DNA from: Candidatus Aenigmatarchaeota archaeon
GTDB taxonomy: Archaea; Aenigmatarchaeota; Aenigmatarchaeia; QMZP01
Reading direction: 5' to 3'
NCBI GenBank assembly: GCA_016185435.1
Contig: JACPNN010000015.1
Location: 62,001 to 126,000, forward strand
Length of the DNA stretch: 64,000 nt
The notes under the pieces are model-generated. The model had not been told where the DNA came from, did not search any database, and worked only from the letters and a program-made list of their open reading frames with translations. Both the position numbers and the translations under genes were made by a program. Position 1 is the first letter of the stretch; each line of letters opens with the position of its first letter. Shown here piece after piece: positions 8,611 to 16,252 of the stretch.

Positions 8611-9189
8611 ATGGGACTCCAGGATTTTATATCTCCAGATGAGTCAATAAAATTTAGAAGCCCAACTGCTATTGACTATCAGGGAGATTCTTACGATTTT
8701 CTTATCACAAACAAAAGACTAATTTGGTATAAAAGAAGCGGACTTATATTTAAGAAAGACAATTTTGTTTGTGAACTTTTAGAAAATGTTAAATCCATTT
8801 CATTCAAAGAAGAAGGTATCATAAATAAAAAAGGGATCATAAGAATAGCAATGGGCGATAGAAATTTATTATTTGCTGGTAATCTTTCAGCGATGCGAGC
8901 TGTTTATAACGAGGCACAGGCTTTAATATCAACGCCCCAGAAAACTGAAAAAGTATCTAAAGAGATGATAAAAGAACCTATTTATATACATGAGAAAGTT
9001 ATAAGTGAACCGATTATTGAAAATCAACAACTTACGTATATTTGTAAAGTTTGTGAGACTACATATCCAAATAAAAAAGCTGCTTTAATTTGTGAAAAAT
9101 CTCATAAAAAATCTGCGAAAAAGTCTACCAAAAAGCAGAAGATTACAGCGAAGAAAAGTAGCCTCAAAAAAAGAAAATCTAAAAGGTAG
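8611..9189 (+). CDS. PH-like domain protein with Cys/His finger and basic tail
   Basis: 192 aa. Residues about 1-110 look like a bacterial/archaeal PH-type lipid-facing domain (ITNKRLIWYKRSG, LENVKSISFKEEG). Residues about 145-170 form a C2H2-like finger (YICKVCETTYPNKKA then CEKSH). The last 30 residues are almost all Lys/Ser/Thr/Arg, suggesting nucleic-acid or membrane contact. Co-transcribed with the stalk protein. Function unknown. AT-rich codon use. Confidence 0.6.
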   Translation: MGLQDFISPDESIKFRSPTAIDYQGDSYDFLITNKRLIWYKRSGLIFKKDNFVCELLENVKSISFKEEGIINKKGIIRIAMGDRNLLFAGNLSAMRAVYNEAQALISTPQKTEKVSKEMIKEPIYIHEKVISEPIIENQQLTYICKVCETTYPNKKAALICEKSHKKSAKKSTKKQKITAKKSSLKKRKSKR

Positions 9190-9398
9190 TCATTTCTCTG
9201 TCTTCGTAAGAAGTTCAGCATCCTCTTCCCCCTTTTTAACCAGCTTATAAACCTTCTCCCTCTTCATATCATTGTGACAATGGATAACAAATCGGAACTA
9301 CTGTTCGTTTCATACCATCTCTCACCTCGACGTCCTATGCAAGAGGCTATAGTATGTAGTTTTGTTTCGTAATCAATGCACTCGGAGATTGTTAATAT
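9190..9398. other. Gap with a possible gene remnant
   Basis: On the minus strand 9190-9267 encodes 25 residues (MKREKVYKLVKKGEEDAELL and on) that read like the end of a host protein, but there is no promoter or full-length match. The rest shows no gene. The gap ends at the duplicated rtcB terminus. Confidence 0.3.
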
Positions 9399-9476
9399 AT
9401 CATCCCTTCACATTCCCGATCGGCTTGAAACCGACGACAGGCTTTGAAATTCCAGCCGCAGCCACGGAATCAATCA
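9399..9476 (-). repeat. Second copy of the rtcB 3' end (78 bp)
   Basis: Matches 10534-10611 at 75 of 78 positions. It encodes the same last 24 residues of RtcB, ending GFKPIGNVKG and a stop. All three differences are synonymous. The stop of the HEPN gene (9474-9476) falls exactly at its edge, so the HEPN/nucleotidyltransferase cassette lies between two copies of the rtcB terminus. Confidence 0.9.
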
Positions 9477-9866
9477 TCCCAGAAAAGCCTTAACATAGGC
9501 CAAGAACCTTTCTGCATCAAGCTTGGCCTGCTGGGCATCTTTTTCCTTCAGCTGCCTGTCCCCATACTCCGCATCTGTTTTTGTTTGAATGAGTGTGAAC
9601 AATCTCTGGCAAGCTTTTCTGTGCTCTTCGTTTTGGAGAAGGCCGCTGAAAAATTCGGCTGCCTCCCTGTGGTCCTGTCCTTTGTATCTCTGGGCCTTCA
9701 TTTGGATGCAGAAGGCATCCTGGGCTGAAATGGCACAATGGACAGCATTCCCGACACAGGCATCCCAGTCTCCATTCTTAAAGGATGCCTCAGAAGATCT
9801 CGAATATTGTTCTGCTCTGACAAGATAGATCCCTTTCCCTTTCCATCTGTCTACGGTTACTATCAT
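9474..9866 (-). CDS. HEPN-domain protein (partner of nucleotidyltransferase)
   Basis: 130 aa and all-helical. It has the HEPN layout of a first helix with YLVRAEQYSRSSEASF, a second with DWDACVGNAVHCAISAQDAF, then DHREAAEFF and a last helix KLDAERFLAYVKAFL. HEPN proteins paired with minimal nucleotidyltransferases form toxin-antitoxin or abortive-defence modules. A canonical R-x4-H active site is not evident, so ribonuclease activity is uncertain. The ATG overlaps the stop of the upstream nucleotidyltransferase (9863-9866). Confidence 0.7.
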   Translation of the reverse strand: MIVTVDRWKGKGIYLVRAEQYSRSSEASFKNGDWDACVGNAVHCAISAQDAFCIQMKAQRYKGQDHREAAEFFSGLLQNEEHRKACQRLFTLIQTKTDAEYGDRQLKEKDAQQAKLDAERFLAYVKAFLG

Positions 9867-10441
9867 CTGATCACAATCCCGCGTTTAATATTCTCAGACA
9901 ACTGCCGGTTTCTTTTAGCATCTGCTTCTGTCATAATGTGGGGGTGGATTGAGTTGCCATACCTTTCCTTGTAAAATTCAGCCACTTCAAGCACCCTTTT
10001 CATGGCATGCTGCTTGTGTTCATGCCTCCCCACAAGGAGGAAAAGGTCTATGTCCGATGATTCCTTTTCCTTTCCGTCAGCAATGGAGCCAAAAAGGACA
10101 ACCTTCTTTATGTACGTGTATGCCTCTCCGAAATCTGCCTCCAGCCGTTGTTTCAAATCGATAAGAGGCGGTGTTTTCGCCAGATACTCAAGGCTGCAGG
10201 CCGAAAAGGCATAGCTTTTTTCATTGAGTGACCATACATGGACATTGCCTATTTTCGTCTTCCTCAGGAAGTTGACAGTTTCGATGTCCTTCAGGGCTTT
10301 GCCTACGGCCACATGTGACAGGCCCACAGACTTGGCCAATTCCCTTTCCCCTGAGGGTCCGGCGCCTGATAGCATATGCAAGGCAATTCTCAGCTTGGTT
10401 TTGGATCCAAGCAGCCTGAAGGCAAAATCATGGAATATCAT
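9863..10441 (-). CDS. Winged-HTH nucleotidyltransferase (MNT) protein
   Basis: 192 aa. Residues about 10-75 form a winged helix-turn-helix (RELAKSVGLSHVAVGKALK is the recognition region). Residues about 108-135 carry VVLFGSIADGKEKESSDIDL with the GS and Asp-x-Asp. The fusion suggests a DNA-binding autoregulator that also modifies its HEPN partner. Directly upstream are two tandem copies of an imperfect palindrome around a TATA box (10445-10485), probable operators for this HTH. The cassette sits between two copies of the rtcB 3' end. Confidence 0.75.
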   Translation of the reverse strand: MIFHDFAFRLLGSKTKLRIALHMLSGAGPSGERELAKSVGLSHVAVGKALKDIETVNFLRKTKIGNVHVWSLNEKSYAFSACSLEYLAKTPPLIDLKQRLEADFGEAYTYIKKVVLFGSIADGKEKESSDIDLFLLVGRHEHKQHAMKRVLEVAEFYKERYGNSIHPHIMTEADAKRNRQLSENIKRGIVIR

Positions 10442-10444
10442 ATT

Positions 10445-10489
10445 AAAGTTAACGATTGGTAATATATAAAGTTAACGATTGGTAACTTT
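10445..10489 (-). promoter_or_regulatory. Tandem operator and TATA promoter of the HEPN/MNT module
   Basis: AAAGTTAACGATTGGTAA occurs at 10445-10462 and 10468-10485, a 23-bp period. The palindromic core is GTTAACGATTGGTAAC. A TATA sequence (TTATATATT on the minus strand) lies between the copies. The position just before the start of the winged-HTH gene suggests autorepression. 10459-10489 is repeated exactly at 6789-6819. Confidence 0.55.
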
Positions 10490-10533
10490 CGTTTACAGTC
10501 TATGTTCTCGTACTGCCAGCAGGCTTTGGAGAA

Positions 10534-10611
10534 ATCATCCCTTCACATTCCCAATCGGCTTGAAACCGACGACAGGCTTTGAGATTCCAGCCGCAGCCAC
10601 AGAATCAATCA
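10534..10611 (-). repeat. rtcB 3' end, in-gene copy of the 78-bp repeat
   Basis: The native terminus attached to the rtcB body. Its partner at 9399-9476 lies 1135 bp downstream in transcription direction, beyond the HEPN/MNT cassette. Confidence 0.9.
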
Positions 10612-12019
10612 CCTCATTGATGTCCTTGTAGGCCATCCCTGCCTCTTCAGCTAAACCTGACATGCTTACGGCCTTGACATATATGCCTCTGTCTTCCATG
10701 TTTTTCTGCAAAAGGTCTCCTCTTACTCTTCTCTTGGCCTCTGTCCTTGACATCGTCCTGCCTGAGCCGTGGGCTGTAGAGCCGAATGTCTCCTCCTCGG
10801 CCTTCTTGGTCCCTACAAGCAAATAGCTGCCTGTCTCCATGCTTCCGCCAATAATTACGGGCTGGCCTGTGTCCTGGAATATCGGAGCCAGTTCGGGATG
10901 GCCCGGGCCAAAGCTTCTGGTGGAGCCTTTCCTGTGGACAATCACTTTCTTTCTTTCGCCATTCACTTTATGCTCCTCTATTTTCGCTATGTTGTGGGCC
11001 ACATCATAAACGATATGCATCTCCATGTCTTCTGGAGTCCGATTGAAAATCTTCTGGAAGCCTTCCCTTATCCTGTGGACAATGACCTGCCTGTTGGCGA
11101 AGGCCATATTGGCCGCGCAGGCCATGGCCTCATAGTAGTCCTTGGCCTCTTTTGTGGAATAAGGAGCACAGGCCAGCTCCCTGTCCCTCACCTTCAGGTT
11201 GTGCCTTCTCATCACATCCTCAAAAATTCTGAGGTAATCCGTGCCTATCTGGTGGCCGAACCCTCTTGAGCCGCAGTGGACCATGATCACAATTTGATTG
11301 GGAAATATTCCGAACTTTTTGGCTATCTCAGGGTCGTGTATCCTTTCAGGAAGCACATGCTGTATCTCAAGATAATGGTTCCCTGAGCCCAAAGTCCCTA
11401 TCTGGTTTATCCCTCTCTGCTCGGCCTTGTCAGAGACCTTATCGGGATTGGCTCCCTTGATCACTCCGTATTCCTCAACCCTTTTTATGTCTTCTTCCCA
11501 GCCATAGCCGTTCTCGACGCACCACTTGACCCCTGTGGTCATCACTTCCTCGAACTGGCCCCTGCTTGCGTTCACAAAGCCTTTCACGCCGACTCCGGCA
11601 GGGACTGTCCTGAAAAAGGTATCCACAAGCTGCCTTAATTTGGGCCTGACTTCATCATAAGTCAGATTGGTTGTGATCAGCCTCATGCCGCAATTGATAT
11701 CGAAACCGATCCCTCCAGGGCTTATCACTCCTTCCTCAAGGTCGAAGGCCGCAACGCCGCCTATCGGAAAACCGTAGCCCCATTAGCCTTTCTGGAATAC
11801 TGTTCCAGAGATATGGCCGTCGGGCATACAGAAGGCGTGTTTTTGTATCCCCGGCAAAGAGGCCACATTGGTGACCTGCTCTATAACCCCAGGGTCCATA
11901 GCATTCACGAGCTTGTCCTTCCCGTATATCCTTGCAGTCACAAGCATGCCGGGCTTGTAACTAGTGGGGATTTCCCAGACCGCTTCTGACACCTGTTTTG
12001 ATTCTTTTGGCAATGGCAT
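10535..12019 (-). CDS. rtcB: RtcB RNA ligase, reading frame interrupted
   Basis: RtcB joins 2',3'-cyclic phosphate and 5'-OH RNA ends in tRNA splicing, using Mn and GTP. From the ATG at 12019 (good Shine-Dalgarno, AAGGAGG) the frame reads MPLPKESKQ to CMPDGH, then ten foreign codons ending in TAA (11783-11785). The same frame then resumes at WGYGFPIGGVAAFD and runs to 10535. Without the insert the length is 484 codons, normal for RtcB. All catalytic motifs lie after the stop: GFDINCGMR, NHYLEIQ, MVHCGSRGFGH, YDVAHN and the guanylated-His region TAHGSGR. As sequenced the ligase could be made only by bypass, splicing, readthrough or reinitiation (a GTG at about 11728). Otherwise it is a pseudogene. 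Both gene ends are duplicated around cassettes. Confidence 0.85.
11783..11812 (-). other. 30-nt in-frame insertion with hairpin and stop inside rtcB
   Basis: It encodes ISGTVFQKG and a stop, exactly between the conserved MPDGH and WGYGF. It contains a perfect 7-bp stem (TCTGGAA / TTCCAGA) with loop CAGTA at 11791-11809. Removing exactly these 30 bases restores the conserved protein. A strict bulge-helix-bulge is not visible, though GGCC just before the insert can pair with GGCT near its end. Confidence 0.8.
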
Positions 12020-12831
12020 AGTACCTCCTTTTTTATAGTCATGCAATAATATTTGGACTCATTACCATTAATCCATGGGCCGTGGATATTACTATTAATG
12101 CCGAATCTATTTAAAGCCCCTTTAAGGCGCAACAGATTCCTCTTTTTTATGGTGTTGAGTCTGATTTCGTTTCTTCCCGCACGCAATCTGCCCCTATATA
12201 TAACAAAGCGCTGCAAATCGTCTATTGTCTCCGGAATTTTCCAGTTATAATCGACATAGGAGTTAATGGCTTTTTCGAGCAGAACATGTTTATCAGGATG
12301 GAGGAAACCTATGTGTTTTTTGAAATTTTTGAGGTTTTCCAATCCGCATATATTGAGCCTTACCAGCCTGTTTTTCCTCTTTTTTATCGAGCCTCTTATA
12401 GAAAATGTTTCAAGTGCATTTTTTATTTGGTATGTCCCTCTGACATTTTTACAATCGAATCTTATAGTTCTGCTTTTCGCTTTCTGGCATTCAACCCATG
12501 CCTCACAGTCGAAGAAAGATCTCAGCCAAACTTTCATATTTTTCATGGAAAGAGATGGAAGCTCCCATATGTCTGTATAATATGAAAAATCCTTGGCCAA
12601 TATGAAGTAGATCGCCTTTGACTGTATTCTGCATCTTCTTTCTCTGGTGATATGCGGCATTATTCTGAATCGGCTGTAGAATCTGGCTTGAAAATCCTTA
12701 AGCAGCTTCATGTTTGTATTTCTCAATCCTATATGATAGTACTTATGCTTCTGCTTTTGAGGGTTCTTAATGACATATCCGTCAGCACACAAATAGCCAT
12801 GAATAGCAGCCAAATCAGAATCGAATTTCAT
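11938..12831 (-). CDS. LAGLIDADG homing endonuclease
   Basis: The first LAGLIDADG helix is LAAIHGYLCADGYV (residues about 7-20) and the second is VWLRSFFDCEAWVE (about 101-114), each followed by the usual beta saddle. Such enzymes cut a long target and spread with an intron, intein or as free-standing genes. Here there are no intein splice blocks and an in-frame stop precedes the ATG, so it is free-standing. The true C-terminus is probably near YYCMTIKKE (about 12040). Beyond that the frame merely overlaps the rtcB start in another frame. It lies between two copies of the rtcB 5' end. Confidence 0.8.
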   Translation of the reverse strand: MKFDSDLAAIHGYLCADGYVIKNPQKQKHKYYHIGLRNTNMKLLKDFQARFYSRFRIMPHITRERRCRIQSKAIYFILAKDFSYYTDIWELPSLSMKNMKVWLRSFFDCEAWVECQKAKSRTIRFDCKNVRGTYQIKNALETFSIRGSIKKRKNRLVRLNICGLENLKNFKKHIGFLHPDKHVLLEKAINSYVDYNWKIPETIDDLQRFVIYRGRLRAGRNEIRLNTIKKRNLLRLKGALNRFGINSNIHGPWINGNESKYYCMTIKKEVLCHCQKNQNRCQKRSGKSPLVTSPACL

Positions 12832-12882
12832 GAAAGTAATTAGGAAATTTGCTTATATTATTGCCCAGTGGGTATCGGGCCG

Positions 12883-12975
12883 CTATGCCGGTAACGGCAT
12901 TAACCGGTTAAGCTCAAAATCAGAAGTAAGTGACAACTCCTCTGGCATCTGTCTGGTTTCTTTTGGGAGCGGCAT
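12883..12975 (-). pseudogene. Duplicated 5' end of rtcB (30 codons)
   Basis: Reads MPLPKETRQMPEE, against MPLPKESKQVSEA at the rtcB body, then diverges and stops after 30 codons. The similarity extends upstream through the ribosome-binding site (AAAGGACGTAATATG versus AAAGGAGGTACTATG). A TATA box lies upstream, so this is probably the original rtcB start, cut off by entry of the endonuclease gene. Confidence 0.7.
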
Positions 12976-13012
12976 ATTACGTCCTTTCTCCTGAATCACT
13001 ATGCTGGAGGGA

Positions 13013-13024
13013 GGCTTAAAAAGA
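13013..13024 (-). promoter_or_regulatory. Probable original rtcB promoter
   Basis: TCTTTTTAAGCC on the minus strand, about 40 bases before the ATG at 12975. It would drive the short rtcB copy and possibly the endonuclease and interrupted rtcB behind it. Confidence 0.4.
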
Positions 13025-13057
13025 TGTTTAAGATGGAGAATTGCCGCAACATAAATT

Positions 13058-13687
13058 TCAGGAATCTGTCCAGACCTCCATCATCTTAAATCCGGTTCTG
13101 TATCTGACAAGCAGCTCATATGCAGCCTGCTGGCTTTCCTTCGGCACAAGTATGACGTTTTTGCTTATCTTGCTGCCCCCCAGCCTTTGGAGCAGCCCTG
13201 TGATATTATATTCCTTTTTCCCTCTCACTAGCCTGTATCCGATAAGCTCCCTCAGGAACTTGGACTTCTTTTTGGGCTGCAGTTTTGAAATTTCGTATAC
13301 TATAAGGACCTGGTGCCGGGCTTTTTTTGGCATTTCCGTATATTTCCCATAAATGACAAGGCCGCTGCTTATCATCTCCCTTTTCAGGGCCGACCACTTC
13401 TCATCATTCAGGTTCCCCACCAAAGGCGTTATCCTGTTCTCTATGCCCCTCAGCACCCATGTGTGCCTGGAATGCGAATAAAATTCGCCGAGCACAGATT
13501 TAACAGTGCCTTCAACTTCAGCCTCCTTCTCTGTGTCTATGAATATGTCTATGTCGCTCTCCCTGTCGAAATCGCCCCTCGCAACAGAGCCGAAAAGAAT
13601 GATGCCTCTTATAGATCCGTAACTTGGCCTTTCCATCAGCCTGGACACAAAGTCATAGGCATAGGAATACAGATCGTTTCTCTTCAT
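13058..13687 (-). CDS. MNT nucleotidyltransferase with C-terminal extension
   Basis: 209 aa. The signature IILFGSVARGDFDRESDIDI (residues about 29-48) contains GS and the catalytic Asp-x-Asp. Residues about 120-209 form a basic extension that may bind DNA or the partner. Its ATG overlaps the stop of the upstream gene (13684-13687), indicating a two-gene module. The likely role is the antitoxin or modifying enzyme of a HEPN-like pair. Upstream control sites are at 14101-14156. Confidence 0.7.
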   Translation of the reverse strand: MKRNDLYSYAYDFVSRLMERPSYGSIRGIILFGSVARGDFDRESDIDIFIDTEKEAEVEGTVKSVLGEFYSHSRHTWVLRGIENRITPLVGNLNDEKWSALKREMISSGLVIYGKYTEMPKKARHQVLIVYEISKLQPKKKSKFLRELIGYRLVRGKKEYNITGLLQRLGGSKISKNVILVPKESQQAAYELLVRYRTGFKMMEVWTDS

Positions 13688-14088
13688 ATAGCCTCCCCCA
13701 GCTCACCTTCTACAGTCTCCTTGAATCTGAAGAGAAGCTGTACAGCATTTTCAGCATCCTCAAGCTTCTTGCTTTTGCCGTAACAGAGCCTTGTTGTCAG
13801 AGCCTCTATCTCTACCAATAAGTTCAGCATGCCCTCTTTTTTGGGGAAATCGAAGGGAAATTTCTCCTCTGCTTTCTGCGGGGATGAGAAATAGCGGTGG
13901 TTGACGCTGAACCCCTGGGTTACAAGCCCTTTCCTGTGAAGGTAGAATTCGAAGAGGTTTGTTGCGCACTCAGAAACATCAAAGCCGATGATCTTCTGCC
14001 TTGAGTAAAGCTTCCCGTCCCTGATTTTCTCGTTTATGTCCTCTACAAATTCGCTGATGGTCTTACTGTGCTCTTCTGCGGATGTCAT
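13684..14088 (-). CDS. HEPN-like helical partner of the MNT gene
   Basis: 134 aa from MTSAEEHSKTISEF. The helices LYSRQKIIGFDVSECATNLF and LVEIEALTTRLCYGKSKK resemble the helical partners of nucleotidyltransferases, but I see no clear R-x4-H motif. The assignment rests mainly on the ATGA overlap with the nucleotidyltransferase gene. A longer frame back to 14184 would run through the operator region and is not preferred. Confidence 0.5.
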   Translation of the reverse strand: MTSAEEHSKTISEFVEDINEKIRDGKLYSRQKIIGFDVSECATNLFEFYLHRKGLVTQGFSVNHRYFSSPQKAEEKFPFDFPKKEGMLNLLVEIEALTTRLCYGKSKKLEDAENAVQLLFRFKETVEGELGEAI

Positions 14089-14100
14089 ATGAGATGCATT

Positions 14101-14156
14101 ACATATTTGTATGTTGCATATTACATATATATGTTTTCTGGTACATATAAATATGT
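14101..14156. promoter_or_regulatory. Three phased inverted repeats (operator array)
   Basis: ACATATTTGTATGT (14101-14114), ACATATATATGT (14123-14134) and ACATATAAATATGT (14143-14156). Each is ACATA...TATGT, and their centres are exactly 21 bp apart. Two helical turns put all three on one DNA face. They lie between a TATA-like AAATATATG and the start of the 13684-14088 gene, so binding would block transcription of the module. Confidence 0.65.
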
Positions 14157-14330
14157 AACACATCATATATTTAAGCCTTTTCACGGGAAGCGTGCTGACT
14201 GTTGCGCATGCCGTCGGTATGGGAGAAGGAATACGACTGTCTTATGAGAAAAGGAAGAGAAATACAATTACTCCAAGATTGGATACCGAAAAGCTTATAA
14301 ACACATTGTAACTATTATTAAGTGGTAATT

Positions 14331-14720
14331 ATGAAGCAATATCAGAAAGTCCCTGAAAAGCTTGAGAGATATATTACTGGGAAGAGGGGAAGCTACTTGC
14401 ATGCGGATAAGGGAACAAATGTTTGGGATGTCCCTGATTTGGCCGAGAAAACAGAAGCAATTGTATATGAAACAAGAGACCAAGGAGGCATAAAGAAACT
14501 GCTTGTCTTCCCATGCCTTGATGATATTGACGCACCTGCTTTGGTATATCAGGTAGTCATGGATGATACAGACTCTGTTGTTCTGAGGCCTGTCAGGAAG
14601 AAAGATGTCCTTGAAACCTTGTATCGTCAAGTAAAGGGTCAGATGCTAACCGGATTCAAAGCCGCTGAAACACCTCCTGAACTTCTTGGGCAGCTAGCGG
14701 CAGAATCGCAAGATTTGTGA
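14331..14720 (+). CDS. Hypothetical protein, 129 aa
   Basis: Starts MKQYQKVPEKLERYI. A GTG nine bases earlier is less likely, because TTATAA at about 14296 places a leaderless start near 14331. Soluble, mixed alpha/beta, no recognised domain. A Pro-rich C-terminus (ETPPELLGQL) may be flexible. Confidence 0.55.
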   Translation: MKQYQKVPEKLERYITGKRGSYLHADKGTNVWDVPDLAEKTEAIVYETRDQGGIKKLLVFPCLDDIDAPALVYQVVMDDTDSVVLRPVRKKDVLETLYRQVKGQMLTGFKAAETPPELLGQLAAESQDL

Positions 14721-14900
14721 CAAGAATCATGCCACATATGACATCACTATGCGGGCAGCAGATAAGATAAGTGAATTGTGAGATTTTCGTGTTTCTTGAG
14801 GGATATTTCCAATCTTGCAGGGTCGCGACCGAGATTTGAACCAATCAAAGGTTATTGGTCGTTTACGGTGCCTTTCATATGAATGAGGAATGTGCCACAG
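14721..14900. other. Gap with a tRNA T-arm-like sequence
   Basis: The minus strand contains GGTTCAAATCTCGG, which resembles a tRNA T-arm and B box, but no matching acceptor, D-arm or anticodon arm can be assembled around it. No gene called. Confidence 0.3.
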
Positions 14901-16217
14901 CTATCTGTATCCCTTCTTTTTTCCTATGTATTCCTTTTTCGAGCCCATATATCCGGTGTCAAGGCTTCCATAGAGGCTTGCCATCTCCTCCTGCCTGATT
15001 CCTGATGGGCCGTATCTGTCCTTGGCCTCTGCCGTTTCCGGCATCGGCTTCCATGTGAACCGGAATGACTGGACATCCGGCTCATATCCAGTCTCAATCT
15101 GTGATATGCTGCCCATGCTTGTCTGGAACTTCCACAAGAGGGCGCCCTGCAGATTCAGGCAGTAGAAGTTGCAGTCATGGGAGCCGAAATAGAGCCTGTT
15201 GTCATGCACCATGGGGACAGAATGCGCTATCATACCGCTGGCGCTGAAGCGCCATAACTCCTCCCCTGTTTTCGCATCAAGGGCATACAGATTGCTGTCG
15301 CAGGCCCCGAAATAGAAGACATTGTTGTGGACAGTCCCGCTGTCCCCTGCTATGTTGCTCGTCCTGAAGCTCCACAGCTGCTTGCCATCTTTCGCTGAGA
15401 CAGCATACATGTTGCAGTTCCTTGAGCCGAAGTAGAGGACGCCGTCATGAAGGACAGTGGACGTATTGATTGGTTCGCTTACTGCGAATTCCCATACAGG
15501 CCTGCCTTCTGTGTCCATTGCATGCATCTTGCCGTCGAAGGAGCTGAAGAATATTGTATTTTCCAAAGCCGCTGACCTTATCAGGCCTGCTGCCGCATTA
15601 GTGCCGAATTTCCAGACGAGCCTTCCTGACAGGCCAAGGCAGTAGAAGTTCTGGTCATTGGAGCCGAAATATATCCTGCCTTTGTGAACCAGCGGCACAG
15701 AAAATATCTTGCCGCTGGTGGGGAATTTCCATATCAGGCTGCCTTTATCTGCGGACAGGGCATAGAGGTTGCCGTCATTGGAACCGCAGTAAACTATTCC
15801 GTTATGGACGACAGGGGATGTGTACACTATCTCCTCTTTTGTGGGGAATTTCCAAACAAGCTTCCCGCTTTTCGCATCCACACAATATATGTTCCCGTCA
15901 AAGCAGCCGAAATATATCCTGCCATCGGAACAGCATGCCTGGCCCACCATCTGGCCGTCTGTCTCAAAATTCCATATCTTTCTGCCCGTTCTGGCATCCA
16001 AAGCGTAGAAGTTCTTGTCGCATGCGCCAAAGTACACAAGGCCTTCATGGGCGATGGGATAGAAAGCTACGCTGCCGCCTATGCCTATGTTCCAGACAGG
16101 GTGCCTCTGCTCCCTCACCTGCATGAGCATCATCTCCACGCCGAATTTTTCCTGCAGGGAGTCCTGGAGGGTGAAGCTTATCCTGCCTGTGTCCTCTGGT
16201 GATAGGTAGGGCGGCAT
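14901..16217 (-). CDS. PQQ-like beta-propeller repeat protein
   Basis: 438 aa. About eight repeats of the form G-x-[IV]-Y-[FC]-G-[SAC]-x-[DN]-x-N-x-Y-[AC]-[LV]-x-A-x-x-G run through residues about 60-375, the PQQ/BamB-type blade. There is no signal peptide, so it is probably cytoplasmic, unlike most BamB relatives. The start at 16217 is chosen for its AAAGGAG ribosome-binding site; an upstream start at 16256 lacks one. The C-terminal 60 residues are charged and outside the propeller. Ligand unknown; probably a protein-interaction scaffold. Confidence 0.8.
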   Translation of the reverse strand: MPPYLSPEDTGRISFTLQDSLQEKFGVEMMLMQVREQRHPVWNIGIGGSVAFYPIAHEGLVYFGACDKNFYALDARTGRKIWNFETDGQMVGQACCSDGRIYFGCFDGNIYCVDAKSGKLVWKFPTKEEIVYTSPVVHNGIVYCGSNDGNLYALSADKGSLIWKFPTSGKIFSVPLVHKGRIYFGSNDQNFYCLGLSGRLVWKFGTNAAAGLIRSAALENTIFFSSFDGKMHAMDTEGRPVWEFAVSEPINTSTVLHDGVLYFGSRNCNMYAVSAKDGKQLWSFRTSNIAGDSGTVHNNVFYFGACDSNLYALDAKTGEELWRFSASGMIAHSVPMVHDNRLYFGSHDCNFYCLNLQGALLWKFQTSMGSISQIETGYEPDVQSFRFTWKPMPETAEAKDRYGPSGIRQEEMASLYGSLDTGYMGSKKEYIGKKKGYR

Positions 16218-16252
16218 ACATACTCCTTTAGTTTTTCCTCTTTTAAGAATCC

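Noticed and set aside
11783-11830. Canonical bulge-helix-bulge splice site
   Set aside because: A 7-bp inner helix and a GGCC/GGCT helix can form, but bulge sizes are 5/2 and 3/3 rather than 3-4-3. Left only as a hypothesis.
11783-12831. Intein in RtcB
   Set aside because: No N-terminal Cys/Ser splice block or C-terminal HN is present around the 30-nt insert, and the endonuclease has its own start with an upstream in-frame stop.
14821-14845. tRNA 3' half (T-arm GGTTCAAATCTCGG on the minus strand)
   Set aside because: The T-stem pairs poorly and no acceptor, D-arm or anticodon arm could be found nearby, so I call neither a tRNA nor a split tRNA half.
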